Below are positions 17,269 through 25,411 of a DNA stretch of 41,504 nucleotides, one piece after another. The notes under the pieces were generated by a model. The model saw nothing but the letters and a program-made list of their open reading frames with translations, did not search any database and had not been told where the DNA came from. The stretch's first letter is position 1. Each line of letters starts with the position of its first letter. The stretch is from contig NZ_JAMZCU010000007.1 of assembly GCF_024273195.1 (NCBI RefSeq), forward strand, positions 120,654 to 162,157, given 5' to 3'. The position numbers were made by a program, and so were the translations under genes. Source of the DNA: Devosia ureilytica. Its GTDB lineage: Bacteria; Pseudomonadota; Alphaproteobacteria; Rhizobiales; Devosiaceae.

Positions 17269-17289
17269 CTGGCGTCATCGTGACGCCAG
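17269..17289 (-). promoter_or_regulatory. Inverted repeat just upstream of the SBP ribosome site
   Basis: An 8-bp perfect inverted repeat with a 5-nt centre (arms 17269-17276 and 17282-17289) ends only a few bases before the GAGGGAG ribosome site of the SBP gene. It may be a 5'-leader hairpin or a GntR operator at an internal promoter. It also lies downstream of the GntR stop codon, so a weak terminator is a third possibility. Confidence 0.4.
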
Positions 17290-17343
17290 TTCATGCGGCC
17301 CAGCCCGGATGACCGGACGGCCCGCGCAGTCTTCAGCAAACCC

Positions 17344-18096
17344 CTAGAAGGCGTGCTGCTCGGGCCTCGTCTCCTCCTCGAAGGCCCAAAGTCCAAGTTC
17401 CAGATGCGATACGAGCGCATATTGGTAGTGAATACGGTCGTGCTGCTCGAGCGCGTCCACGATGGCCGCGTGCTGCTGGAACGTATCCTCGTTGAAGTCC
17501 CGCAATTGCTTGGCCCGCTCCATGATGCGGATGATCACCGGCTTCATGATCCGATAGACATCGCGCACAGCCCGGTTCTCGAGAATGGACACCAGGCACA
17601 GGTGAAATCGGAAATCCTGTTCGGACGCTTCCGCAATCGACTGGGCGGCGCGCAGCTTGTCGTTTATCTCACGCAGGGCCGCGATGTCGCTGGGCTGAAC
17701 CTTGTCAAACAGCGTATCGACGGTGCCCACTTCGATCAGCTTGCGGAAGCCCTGGATGTCATTGAAGGTGCGGCGCGAAATATCGAGCGTGTTGAAGGAA
17801 AACAGATCGAGCGCCCGCTCCATGCGGTCATCCACCAAGGTCGCACCCACCTTGGGCCGCACCGACACGATGCCATAGGCCTTGAGTATCCGCATCGCCT
17901 CGCGGACCGTGTTCCGGCCCGCGTCAAAACGTTCGCAAAGCTCCTTTTCGGTCGGCAGGCTGTCGCCCACCTGCAACCCACCATCCGAGATCAAGCCGCG
18001 GATATTGGTCACCATGGCATCGACTGCCGAGGGCGCGGGACTGCCCCGCGGAGCCGCAAGGTCGACCGCGGCGCCGCTCAATCGCTTGGCACTCAT
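17344..18096 (-). CDS. GntR-family transcriptional regulator, FCD type, embedded between two ABC systems
   Basis: This 250-aa protein has an N-terminal winged helix (about 22-90, including LPTEKELCERF and AGRNTVREAMRIL) and a C-terminal FCD helical domain with the QDFRFHLCLV and FNEDTFQQHAAIVDAL segments that carry ligand-site His and Asp residues. Its ATG overlaps the stop codon of the fused permease (ATGA at 18093-18096), so it is co-translated with a transporter. It probably represses this long minus-strand unit in an autoregulatory way. Confidence 0.9.
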   Translation of the reverse strand: MSAKRLSGAAVDLAAPRGSPAPSAVDAMVTNIRGLISDGGLQVGDSLPTEKELCERFDAGRNTVREAMRILKAYGIVSVRPKVGATLVDDRMERALDLFSFNTLDISRRTFNDIQGFRKLIEVGTVDTLFDKVQPSDIAALREINDKLRAAQSIAEASEQDFRFHLCLVSILENRAVRDVYRIMKPVIIRIMERAKQLRDFNEDTFQQHAAIVDALEQHDRIHYQYALVSHLELGLWAFEEETRPEQHAF

Positions 18097-20054
18097 CCCT
18101 TGACCGCCCCAACCGTGAGACCCTCGGCCAGGAACCGCTGCGCGTAGATATAGAGAACAGCGACTGGAACCGCGGTCAGAAGGGATGCGGCCATCAGCTT
18201 GCCCCAGGGCAGGATGTCGCCAACGACAAGCGATTGCAGCCCGATCGGCAGGGTCCGCAACGACTCGGACGTGATGAAGACGAAGGCGAAGAGGAACTCG
18301 TTCCAGGCATTGGTGAAGGCAAACAGCGTGACCGAGAGAATGGCCGGCGCCGCCAGCGGCAGGGTTATGCGCCAGAAGATGTAGAACCGGCTGGCGCCAT
18401 CGATCAGCGCGGCTTCTTCCAGTTCCACGGGAATGGAGCGGAAATACCCCATCAGTACCCAGGTGGCGAAAGGCAGGAGGAACGTCGGATAGGTGACGAT
18501 CAGGGCCGCGTGGCTATTGATCAGGCCCATCGCGTTGAGCGTCTGGTAGAGCGGAATGAACAATAGCGTGCCGGGCAGCAGATAGGTGATCAGCAAAAGA
18601 GTGGTGAGCAGGCCCGCGCCGCGGAAGCGCAGGCGCGACAGAGCATAGGCGGCGAGCGAGGCAAGCCCCACCGAGATCAGCGTTGCCGCTGCCGAAACCA
18701 GGGCCGAATTGAGCAGCCATGTCAGGAAAGGCGTGTCCTGCACCAGTGACCGGTACTGTTCCAGCGTCGCTGGCTCCGGCCAGAAAATGGACCGACGCTG
18801 GCTGATCTGGTCGGTGGTTTTGAGTGATGTGGTGATGATCCAGTAGAAGGGAAAGGCAACAAAGAGCAGCACGGGCAGCAGCAGTGATGCGCGCAACCAG
18901 GGCCCGACCACTTTGCGCGTGGCGGTGCTGGTCAGCGGCTGCTTTGCCGGTCGTCCCCGGGCGCGCCGTAATTGGCGCACCAGCACCTCAAACCCGGCAA
19001 AGAGCAGCTGGATGGGCCAGAAGACAATATCGAGCACCAGATTGATGCCCTTGCCGCTGATCGTCACGATCCTGTCGGCAATGCCGGGGCGGGCGTCCAC
19101 GCCGCCGTCACGCTTGTCGTCGTGCCGCATGAACCGCGCCAAAAGCCAGATCAGCACCGCCATCAGCGGGGCAACGGAAAAGGCGATGGCGATGCCAGGC
19201 CCATATTGCAGCGAGCCGATAGCCTTTTCATAGGCAAGGATCGAATAGAGCTTGGTGGCGCCGCTGGGGCCACCACCGGTCATCAGGAACGGCAGGCCGA
19301 ACTGATTGAATGTCGAGATGAAGGAGAGCAGCAGCGTGACGACAATCACGTAGCGCAGGCTGGGCAATGTCACATGACGGAAGCGCTCAACCGCCGTGGC
19401 GCCATCCACCTGAGCCGCCTCGATCTGCTCGCGATCCACCGCCTTGAGGCCCGCGAGCAATAGCAGCACGAAGAAGGGAATGCCCTTCCACACATTGACC
19501 GAGATGATCGAGCCCATGGCCATATTGGGATCGGAGAGCCAGCCGAGCGGCCGGTCAATGATCCCGGCCCCCTGAAGGATCGGATTGAGCCCACCGAACA
19601 TGGGGTCGTAGATGCTTTTCCAGGCCAGAGCCGTGACGATCTCGGGCACGATCCAGGGCAGCAGCATGATGCCACTGAGCAGGCTGCGGAACGGCAGGCG
19701 GCTATTGAGGATGAGGGCCACGGACATGCCCACAAAGAATTTGAGCAGCAGCGACCAGAAGGTGAAGACCAGCGTGTTCTGCATGGCGAGCAGGAAATCG
19801 CTGTTGGTCCAGAGGCGCTGATAGTTGCGCAGGCCGACGTCGTTGGTTTCACCGGTCAGGAAGTTGAAAGAGGTGGTGCTGATGAAAATGGCGCTGACGA
19901 AGGGCCAGAAGATCAGCAGTGCCATGATCAGAACCATCGGCAACACGAACAGATACCCAACCTTCCAGTCGGGGCCGAACAGGTTCTGAAAACGCTTCTT
20001 GCCAGACACATGCCGCCGCGGCGACCCAGCGGCCAAAGTCATCCGATCATCCAT
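18093..20054 (-). CDS. Fused MalF-MalG-type ABC permease in one chain
   Basis: A single uninterrupted 653-aa reading frame contains both CUT1 permeases. Residues about 25-310 are a MalF-type subunit with its EAA loop at 212-231 (EAAQVDGATAVERFRHVTLP) and FNQFGLPFLMTGGGP. Residues about 385-653 are a MalG-type subunit with its EAA loop at 547-566 (EAALIDGASRFYIFWRITLP), NAWNEFLFAF and the GAVKG tail. The linker (310-385) contains an extra hydrophobic stretch at 336-359, then a basic segment. I chose the ATG at 20054, with GGAG upstream, over an in-frame start 31 codons earlier. Fused CUT1 permeases are rare. There is no internal stop or start suggesting two products. The partners are the SBP just upstream and the divergent ATPase at 21932. 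Confidence 0.92.
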   Translation of the reverse strand: MDDRMTLAAGSPRRHVSGKKRFQNLFGPDWKVGYLFVLPMVLIMALLIFWPFVSAIFISTTSFNFLTGETNDVGLRNYQRLWTNSDFLLAMQNTLVFTFWSLLLKFFVGMSVALILNSRLPFRSLLSGIMLLPWIVPEIVTALAWKSIYDPMFGGLNPILQGAGIIDRPLGWLSDPNMAMGSIISVNVWKGIPFFVLLLLAGLKAVDREQIEAAQVDGATAVERFRHVTLPSLRYVIVVTLLLSFISTFNQFGLPFLMTGGGPSGATKLYSILAYEKAIGSLQYGPGIAIAFSVAPLMAVLIWLLARFMRHDDKRDGGVDARPGIADRIVTISGKGINLVLDIVFWPIQLLFAGFEVLVRQLRRARGRPAKQPLTSTATRKVVGPWLRASLLLPVLLFVAFPFYWIITTSLKTTDQISQRRSIFWPEPATLEQYRSLVQDTPFLTWLLNSALVSAAATLISVGLASLAAYALSRLRFRGAGLLTTLLLITYLLPGTLLFIPLYQTLNAMGLINSHAALIVTYPTFLLPFATWVLMGYFRSIPVELEEAALIDGASRFYIFWRITLPLAAPAILSVTLFAFTNAWNEFLFAFVFITSESLRTLPIGLQSLVVGDILPWGKLMAASLLTAVPVAVLYIYAQRFLAEGLTVGAVKG

Positions 20055-20154
20055 GCCTGCACTCCATGGGGGCGCCAATTCGGCACCCAGTCGATAAGAA
20101 GAGAGCGCCCGCGCAGCCGGCGGGCGGCATGCGCAGCCATTCGTCACTGGCCAA

Positions 20155-20184
20155 TCGGCGAGACGGGTTTGCCCGCCTCGCCGA
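20155..20184 (-). promoter_or_regulatory. Intercistronic hairpin after the Tat-type SBP gene
   Basis: An 8-bp outer stem (20155-20162 with 20177-20184), one A-C mismatch, a 4-bp inner stem and a 4-nt loop lie 9 bases beyond the SBP stop codon. No U-run follows on the transcribed strand. Position and strength match the hairpins after the other two SBP genes in this window. Confidence 0.55.
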
Positions 20185-20193
20185 CTTTTGCAG

Positions 20194-21594
20194 CTACATG
20201 ATGCCGCCTTCTTCGAAGAGCTGGACGATCTTGTTGTGCGCGTCGGTGACTGCTTCCTGCGCAGTCATGCGTCCGGCGATCACATTGCCCATCGACTGTT
20301 CCAGAATGCCCTGGGCGCGAATGGCATCGATCTGGGCGGCGGGCTGTGCCGGCCAGGAGGCGCCAATGAACGGATCGGGAACGCTGACCTGATCCTTGAT
20401 GATCGCAAAGTTCGGATCCGCGGCGATCAGTTCGGGGGTCCACAGGTTTTCGTAGGCTGGCATGAACAGGCCACCGGCCACCGACGACATGGGCGTGAAG
20501 TTGGCCGGATCCAGCAGGTCCAGTGCCAGCTTCTTGGCCAGCTCGACGTTCGGCGCGCCCTTAAAGATCGTCAGCCAACCGCCCACGGCGCCACCATCCC
20601 GGCTGTCGCCGTTATTGGCATTGGGCTGGCGGAGCAGGACGGTCCCCGGGAACACCGGATTGTTGTCGCGCTTGGCCGCTGCATAGACCGAGAAAGCATT
20701 GTGCGTATAGCCGATGCTTCCGGCCAGATAGGCCTCGTTGTTGGAAATATCGCCCCAGCTTTCGACACCGGGCGGCAGCATGGCAGCATATTTGCCATTA
20801 CGGTCATAGGTCTCGCGCACGAATTCGTAGGCGGCGACCGTTTCAGGCGAATCGAATTCGACCTTGGTGCCCGTCTCGTCGGTGAAGTGGCCGCCGAATG
20901 CGTTCAGGATACCGGATGCAACGCCCCAGCCATCGCCGGACTGGTTGACGGTAAGACCCCAGCCCCAGAAGCCATTGTCTGGATCCGAGATGGCCAGTGC
21001 CGCCTCGCGGCGCTGTTCCCAGGTATCCAGGGTCTGCGGATCGATCCCCTTTTCCGCCAGCTTGTCGCCCCTGAAGAAGGTGCCAGTGGTATTGGCGATG
21101 AAGGGGATTGCGACCCAGCGGCCATCGATCTTGCCGGATTCCTCGGCATTGATCCCCTGCATGACATTGCCGTAGCGGCTGATGGCTTCCTCGACGACAT
21201 CATTGACGTCTTCGAGCAGACCCAGAAGGTGCATCTGCGGCACGGAAACATTGCTGGTATAGGCCAGGTCGGGCGGATTACCCGCGCGCACCGCTGCCGA
21301 CATCTTGCCCAGGAAATCGCCGAAGGACTCGGGATTGGTCGTGGATATGTCCAGTTCCGTCCCGTTCGCCGCAGCGAACTTGGTGACGGTGTCGCGGAAC
21401 AGGTTCTGGGCGGCTTCAAAATATTCGGTACGGTGAATAACCGTCAGCTTTCCGGCGCTGCCGGTCGGCAGGTCCAGTTCGGCCGGCGCATCCTGGGCGA
21501 AGGCTGGAAGCCCTCGACTCCCAGCCAGCAGGCCAAGGCCCGCCGCACCACCGACCCGCAGAACGTCGCGTCGAGTATATTTGTTTGACGACAT
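20194..21594 (-). CDS. Carbohydrate ABC transporter substrate-binding protein with Tat signal
   Basis: This 466-aa family-1 solute-binding protein is the probable ligand receptor of the fused permease. The start at 21594 follows GGAGGAG. An in-frame frame to 21804 crosses the promoter and is unlikely. The N-terminus has a twin-arginine motif (TRRDVLRVGG at 7-16), a hydrophobic stretch and AFA-QD as a likely cleavage site, so it may be exported folded. Downstream are typical segments: the IHRTEYFEAAQ start of the mature fold, DGRWVAIPFIANTTGTFFRG, and the late GSIGYTHNAFSVYAAAK. The gene is first in a roughly 9-kb minus-strand unit. Confidence 0.92.
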   Translation of the reverse strand: MSSNKYTRRDVLRVGGAAGLGLLAGSRGLPAFAQDAPAELDLPTGSAGKLTVIHRTEYFEAAQNLFRDTVTKFAAANGTELDISTTNPESFGDFLGKMSAAVRAGNPPDLAYTSNVSVPQMHLLGLLEDVNDVVEEAISRYGNVMQGINAEESGKIDGRWVAIPFIANTTGTFFRGDKLAEKGIDPQTLDTWEQRREAALAISDPDNGFWGWGLTVNQSGDGWGVASGILNAFGGHFTDETGTKVEFDSPETVAAYEFVRETYDRNGKYAAMLPPGVESWGDISNNEAYLAGSIGYTHNAFSVYAAAKRDNNPVFPGTVLLRQPNANNGDSRDGGAVGGWLTIFKGAPNVELAKKLALDLLDPANFTPMSSVAGGLFMPAYENLWTPELIAADPNFAIIKDQVSVPDPFIGASWPAQPAAQIDAIRAQGILEQSMGNVIAGRMTAQEAVTDAHNKIVQLFEEGGIM

Positions 21595-21752
21595 GGTTCC
21601 AGTCTCCTCCACAGTGGAACATGCGACCGGCGACCGCACGCAAAAAGCGTGGGCAATCACTCTGCCAACGGCAACCAGCCTCCCCGACGGGGTCAATTCC
21701 CTCACCCCGCATTCACCGCCACGCCCTCTTTTGTCCCAGCATTGGCAGTCAA

Positions 21753-21804
21753 TAGTCGGATAATTATGCCCGCCCTTGCCAAACGTCAACATATTGTCGG
21801 ACAA
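21753..21804 (-). promoter_or_regulatory. Promoter and candidate GntR operators of the fused-permease operon
   Basis: On the minus strand, TTGACG (21784-21789), a 17-base spacer and TAATTA (21761-21766) form a good sigma-70-like promoter. A perfect 11-bp inverted repeat, TTGTC-G-GACAA (21794-21804), lies just upstream of the -35. A 9-of-11 match (21753-21763) overlaps the -10. The pair fits repression by one of the GntR proteins encoded nearby. The whole 337-base spacer between the SBP and the divergent ATPase (21595-21931) holds no gene. Confidence 0.55.
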
Positions 21805-21931
21805 AATGCTTGTTCACACCAAATCCGTCGACTAAATATCGATGAGGGGCCGATGCAGCGGCATGCGGCGAGGCAGGGACATTGGCCACGACACGGCAAA
21901 GCTGGGTGGCCGCCATATCGGAGGGCAGGCA

Positions 21932-22990
21932 ATGGGTGCGGTCACGATCCGTGATGTGCGAAAGCACTACGGCAGTGTGGAAGTGCTGCATGGTGTTTCC
22001 ATCGACATAGCCGATGGCGAATTCGTCATTCTGGTTGGACCGTCAGGCTGTGGAAAATCGACGCTTTTGCGCATGATTGCCGGGCTTGAGGACATCACCG
22101 GCGGCGAGATCGAGATTGGCGGACAGGTGGTCAATGACCTTGCTCCCAAGGATCGCGACATCGCCATGGTCTTCCAGTCCTACGCCCTCTATCCCCATAT
22201 GACCGTTGAGGAGAACATGGGCTTCTCACTCAAGCTGGCGCGGGTGAACAAAGAAACGATACGGGCGCGCGTGGCCAATGCGGCCGAGGTTCTGGGCCTG
22301 CAACCCTATCTTGAGCGCTATCCGCGGCACCTGTCCGGCGGGCAGAGGCAGCGCGTGGCCATGGGCCGGGCGATTGTCCGCAGCCCGCAGGTCTTCCTGT
22401 TCGACGAGCCGCTTTCCAATCTCGATGCCAAGCTGCGGGTGCAGATGCGCGGTGAGATCAAGATGAACCACCGCCGCCTGAGCACGACTACAGTCTATGT
22501 GACGCACGACCAGATCGAGGCCATGACCATGGCGGATCGGATCGTGGTGATGCGGTCCGGCTATGTCGAGCAGATCGGCAGCCCGCTTGACCTCTATGAC
22601 ACACCCGCCAACCTGTTCGTTGCCGGCTTCATTGGTTCGCCGGCCATGAATATTCTTGACGGATCCATCGCCGGCACGACGTTCACAACGCCCGACGGCA
22701 TCGATATCCCCCTCAAGGCAGATGCCATTCCCGCCCATCACGGCCCGGTCAAACTGGGCATTCGGCCCGAGCATCTCCGCCTCGACCCAAAGGGGCTGAA
22801 TGCGGAAGTCATGGTGGTCGAGCCCACAGGGTCGGAAACGCAGGTCGCTTTCCGGCTCGGCGATCAGGAACTGGTGGGCATCTTCCGGGAGCGCATTGCC
22901 ACAAGTCCTGGAAACATGATGGGCATCAGCATCGCGAGCGACCAGGTTCACCTGTTCGACCCCGAGACCGGCAAGCGCCTGACGCGCTGA
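21932..22990 (+). CDS. ABC transporter ATP-binding protein, UgpC/MalK type
   Basis: This 352-aa ATPase has intact Walker A (36-44), LSGGQ signature (134-138), Walker B with D158-E159 and H-loop (H192), then a TOBE-type C-terminal domain (about 240-352). I place the start at 21932 after GGAGGG. A frame beginning at 21842 adds 30 residues without family similarity. It diverges from the SBP/fused-permease operon, which has no ATPase of its own, so the three probably form one importer. It is a paralogue of the ATPase at 8208, with the same domain layout. Confidence 0.93.
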   Translation: MGAVTIRDVRKHYGSVEVLHGVSIDIADGEFVILVGPSGCGKSTLLRMIAGLEDITGGEIEIGGQVVNDLAPKDRDIAMVFQSYALYPHMTVEENMGFSLKLARVNKETIRARVANAAEVLGLQPYLERYPRHLSGGQRQRVAMGRAIVRSPQVFLFDEPLSNLDAKLRVQMRGEIKMNHRRLSTTTVYVTHDQIEAMTMADRIVVMRSGYVEQIGSPLDLYDTPANLFVAGFIGSPAMNILDGSIAGTTFTTPDGIDIPLKADAIPAHHGPVKLGIRPEHLRLDPKGLNAEVMVVEPTGSETQVAFRLGDQELVGIFRERIATSPGNMMGISIASDQVHLFDPETGKRLTR

Positions 22991-23015
22991 CGCCGATTTG
23001 ACCCTGGCCCGTCGC

Positions 23016-23044
23016 CAGCCAAGGATGCGCAGCACGCTTGGCTG
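23016..23044 (+). terminator. Possible weak terminator hairpin after the ATPase gene
   Basis: An 8-bp perfect stem (23016-23023 with 23037-23044) with a 13-nt loop lies 25 bases after the ATPase stop codon. There is no U-run, so termination is uncertain. It may simply separate this gene from the next GntR gene. Confidence 0.3.
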
Positions 23045-23096
23045 CTATTGACTGTGACGCATTGCTCGCAGGCACTTTTTTTCGCACCATTGAAAG

Positions 23097-23113
23097 GGTA
23101 TGGGGAACATACC
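23097..23113. promoter_or_regulatory. Candidate operator upstream of the third GntR gene
   Basis: GGTATG-GGGAA-CATACC is a perfect inverted repeat with 6-bp arms and a 5-base centre, 42 bases before the chosen start codon. GGTA...TACC half-sites are common for FCD-type GntR proteins, so autoregulation is plausible. If the longer TTG-start form of the gene (23038) were real, the repeat would lie inside the coding region. Confidence 0.45.
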
Positions 23114-23154
23114 GGGCCCTAACGGCTCGCGGCACCAGACCTAATCGATTTTTT

Positions 23155-23967
23155 ATGGCTTTCAGCAATCCTTCCGCCGACGACGTTTTCCGCCCGGACC
23201 ACAATCCCGCAGTTGAAAGACTGATATCGTCCCCGCCCGCCAGCAGAGCGGAAACCAAGTTGTTGCATCAACTGGGACGCGAAATCGTGGTTGGTGACTA
23301 TCCTGCCGACGAGCGCATGCCCGATGAGGCCAGCATGCTGGCCCGCTATGACATTTCGCGGACGGCGCTGCGCGAGGCCTATGCGCAATTGAGCGCAAAA
23401 GGCATGGTCGTGGCCAAGCCCAAGGTCGGCACCAGTGTCACCTCACCCATCTTCTGGAACATGCTCGATCCAGAAGTCTTGCTTTGGCACCTGGATTCAA
23501 AGCCGCTCGACGAGATCGCCATGAGCCTTCACCCCCTGCGCCGCATGATCGAGCCAGGTGCTGCGGCACTGGCCGCGCAGATGCGCAGCGACACTGAGCT
23601 GTCACGGATCGAGACCGCCTATGCGCAGATGAAAGAGGCTGGTCGTGACAGGGATGGGCTGATTGCGGCCGACTTGCGTTTTCATCTCGAAATCCTCGCC
23701 GCGACCCACAATCCCTTCATTGGCGCGTTCAACACGCTGCTGACCACTGTCATGCAGCGCACGCTTGCACTGGGATGGAGCGGCGTGGAGGCGGTCTCGC
23801 TAAAGCCTGCACGCTTGCTTCAGCACCAGGATGTGCTGGAGGCGATACGCTGGCGCAATCCAGATATGGCCAGAATGCGGATGGAGATCCTGGTGGACGA
23901 TTCGCTGAAGGACATCATGAATGGTCTGGCGATCGAGGGCGGGCAAACCCCAAGCGCCGGCATCTGA
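23155..23967 (+). CDS. GntR-family transcriptional regulator, FCD type
   Basis: This 270-aa protein has a winged helix at about residues 28-97 (LHQLGREIVVGDY, then ISRTALREAYAQLSAKGMV) and an FCD domain with the ADLRFHLEILAATHNPF segment that provides metal or ligand-site residues. The first 25 residues are not conserved in the family. I prefer the ATG at 23155. An in-frame TTG at 23038 would add 39 residues and engulf a likely operator. It lies downstream of, and on the same strand as, the divergent transporter ATPase and convergent with the dehydrogenase gene. It is the third FCD regulator in 20 kb, consistent with several separately controlled sugar-acid modules. Confidence 0.87.
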   Translation: MAFSNPSADDVFRPDHNPAVERLISSPPASRAETKLLHQLGREIVVGDYPADERMPDEASMLARYDISRTALREAYAQLSAKGMVVAKPKVGTSVTSPIFWNMLDPEVLLWHLDSKPLDEIAMSLHPLRRMIEPGAAALAAQMRSDTELSRIETAYAQMKEAGRDRDGLIAADLRFHLEILAATHNPFIGAFNTLLTTVMQRTLALGWSGVEAVSLKPARLLQHQDVLEAIRWRNPDMARMRMEILVDDSLKDIMNGLAIEGGQTPSAGI

Positions 23968-24084
23968 AGCATCCCCCATGAGCTTCACCTGCTCCGCACG
24001 ACGCGGGGCGCAGGACGGCTTGCCACCCAGTGATGCCCATTATTGATTGAGGAGCGAGGTCAATCCGCCCGCCACCGAAGACGC

Positions 24085-25101
24085 CTAGGCTTCTTCCAGC
24101 GAGACCAGAATCTTGGTGTATCCGCCCGGATCCTGGGCCCACCGCTCCAGGGCAGCCGGCGCCTCATCGAGCGGCACCGTCGCCGAGACAATCAGGTCCC
24201 CGACATCCGGGCGCGCCCGAAGCCAATCCTGGACATCGGCAAAATCTGCATGAAGTGCATTGCGCGAGCCGCGGATGTCGATTTCCTTGGTGATGAACTG
24301 CTTGGTATCAAAGGCGATGGCCTGCTTGGCGTAGCCGATATAGACAACCCGGCCGCACTGTCCCACAGCCTCGACGGCAAGCAGGAACGTGGCCGGTGCT
24401 CCGACCGCTTCGATCACGACATCGGGCCCCTCGGGCACCAGTTCCGCAATACGCTCCGCTGCCCCATCGCCACCAAGGATAACATGGTGTGCGCCCAGGC
24501 TTTTGGCGATGTCCAGTTTCTTGGGGCTGAGGTCGACGGCAATCACCTTTGCGCCCCGTCTCAAGCTTCCCATCAAGGCTCCCAGTCCAATCATGCCGCA
24601 ACCGAGCACAACCACGGTTTCGCCAGCAGCGACATCAGCCCTGCTCACGGCGTGAAACCCGACGGCGCAAGGCTCCACGAGCGCGGCATCGCGAAGCCGC
24701 AGCCCTGGCGTGGGCATGACCTTACTCCTTGGCACAACGATGCGAGCGGTCATCGCGCCCTCACGCTGCACGCCCATCGTCTGGTTATTCACGCAGGCAT
24801 TGGGACGCCCGAGACGACAGGCCCGACAGTTTCCGCAGTTGAAGTAAGGTAGCACCGTTACCTGAGCACCAATCGACAGGTCATCGACATCTGCCCCCAG
24901 CGCGGCGACGACCCCCGCGATCTCATGGCCCGGCACACGAGGATAGCTGACCAGCGGGTTGAGACCCCTGAACGAGGTGAGATCAGATCCGCAATAGCCG
25001 ACGAAGGCCACATCAATGACCACATCGCCCGCCGCTGCATCCGGCACCGGGACATCCCCGATGGAGATCGCGTTTGGAGCAGTAAGGCGAACCGCTTTCA
25101 T
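24085..25101 (-). CDS. Zinc-dependent sugar/polyol dehydrogenase (MDR superfamily)
   Basis: This 338-aa cytoplasmic oxidoreductase has the catalytic zinc site C37, H59, E60 (GHE) and the structural zinc cysteines C89, C92, C95 and C103. The Rossmann motif GCGMIG (167-172) is followed by D190 at the end of the second strand, indicating NAD rather than NADP. The sequence type matches L-idonate, L-gulonate/L-galactonate 5-dehydrogenase and sorbitol dehydrogenase relatives, which oxidise a sugar-acid or polyol hydroxyl. I chose the ATG at 25101, where the family N-terminus (MKAV) begins. A frame to 25371 extends through the leader. It is convergent with the GntR gene at 23155. Confidence 0.9.
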   Translation of the reverse strand: MKAVRLTAPNAISIGDVPVPDAAAGDVVIDVAFVGYCGSDLTSFRGLNPLVSYPRVPGHEIAGVVAALGADVDDLSIGAQVTVLPYFNCGNCRACRLGRPNACVNNQTMGVQREGAMTARIVVPRSKVMPTPGLRLRDAALVEPCAVGFHAVSRADVAAGETVVVLGCGMIGLGALMGSLRRGAKVIAVDLSPKKLDIAKSLGAHHVILGGDGAAERIAELVPEGPDVVIEAVGAPATFLLAVEAVGQCGRVVYIGYAKQAIAFDTKQFITKEIDIRGSRNALHADFADVQDWLRARPDVGDLIVSATVPLDEAPAALERWAQDPGGYTKILVSLEEA

Positions 25102-25377
25102 GATCTTTCGCTTTCTACGATGACGGTGGACCCGACGGAACATCGGGCGCGCAGGCGCTCGCCCGCACAGCAGATGCGCCACGTATAGCCGGTCGATGGA
25201 ACCGCAACCAGAGCAGTCGCCACATACGGTCGTGGACACGCGCCACGACAGCCCGCGAAGTGGCCCGAAGGACGTGGGCTCAAAAGAAATTTTCGGAGAA
25301 AAGGAAATGGCGCACCGGTCAGAACAAAACCGCGAACTCTTACATAATTGAAATTGCAAGATAAACTGCATCCGTTA

Positions 25378-25394
25378 ACTGTCCGGCAGACAGT
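25378..25394. promoter_or_regulatory. Inverted repeat upstream of the dehydrogenase gene
   Basis: ACTGTC-CGGCA-GACAGT is a perfect inverted repeat with 6-bp arms and a 5-base centre. This is the same 6-5-6 geometry as the repeat before the third GntR gene, though the arm sequence differs. It lies about 280 bases upstream of the dehydrogenase start. The 310 bases between that start and the pseudogene at 25412 hold no gene. Confidence 0.3.
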
Positions 25395-25411
25395 CCCGAG
25401 TCGCTGGACTT

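Noticed and set aside
20188..21588. A 466-codon plus-strand frame opposite the Tat-type SBP
   Set aside because: Antisense to a well-supported SBP with signal peptide and ribosome site; no recognisable domain.
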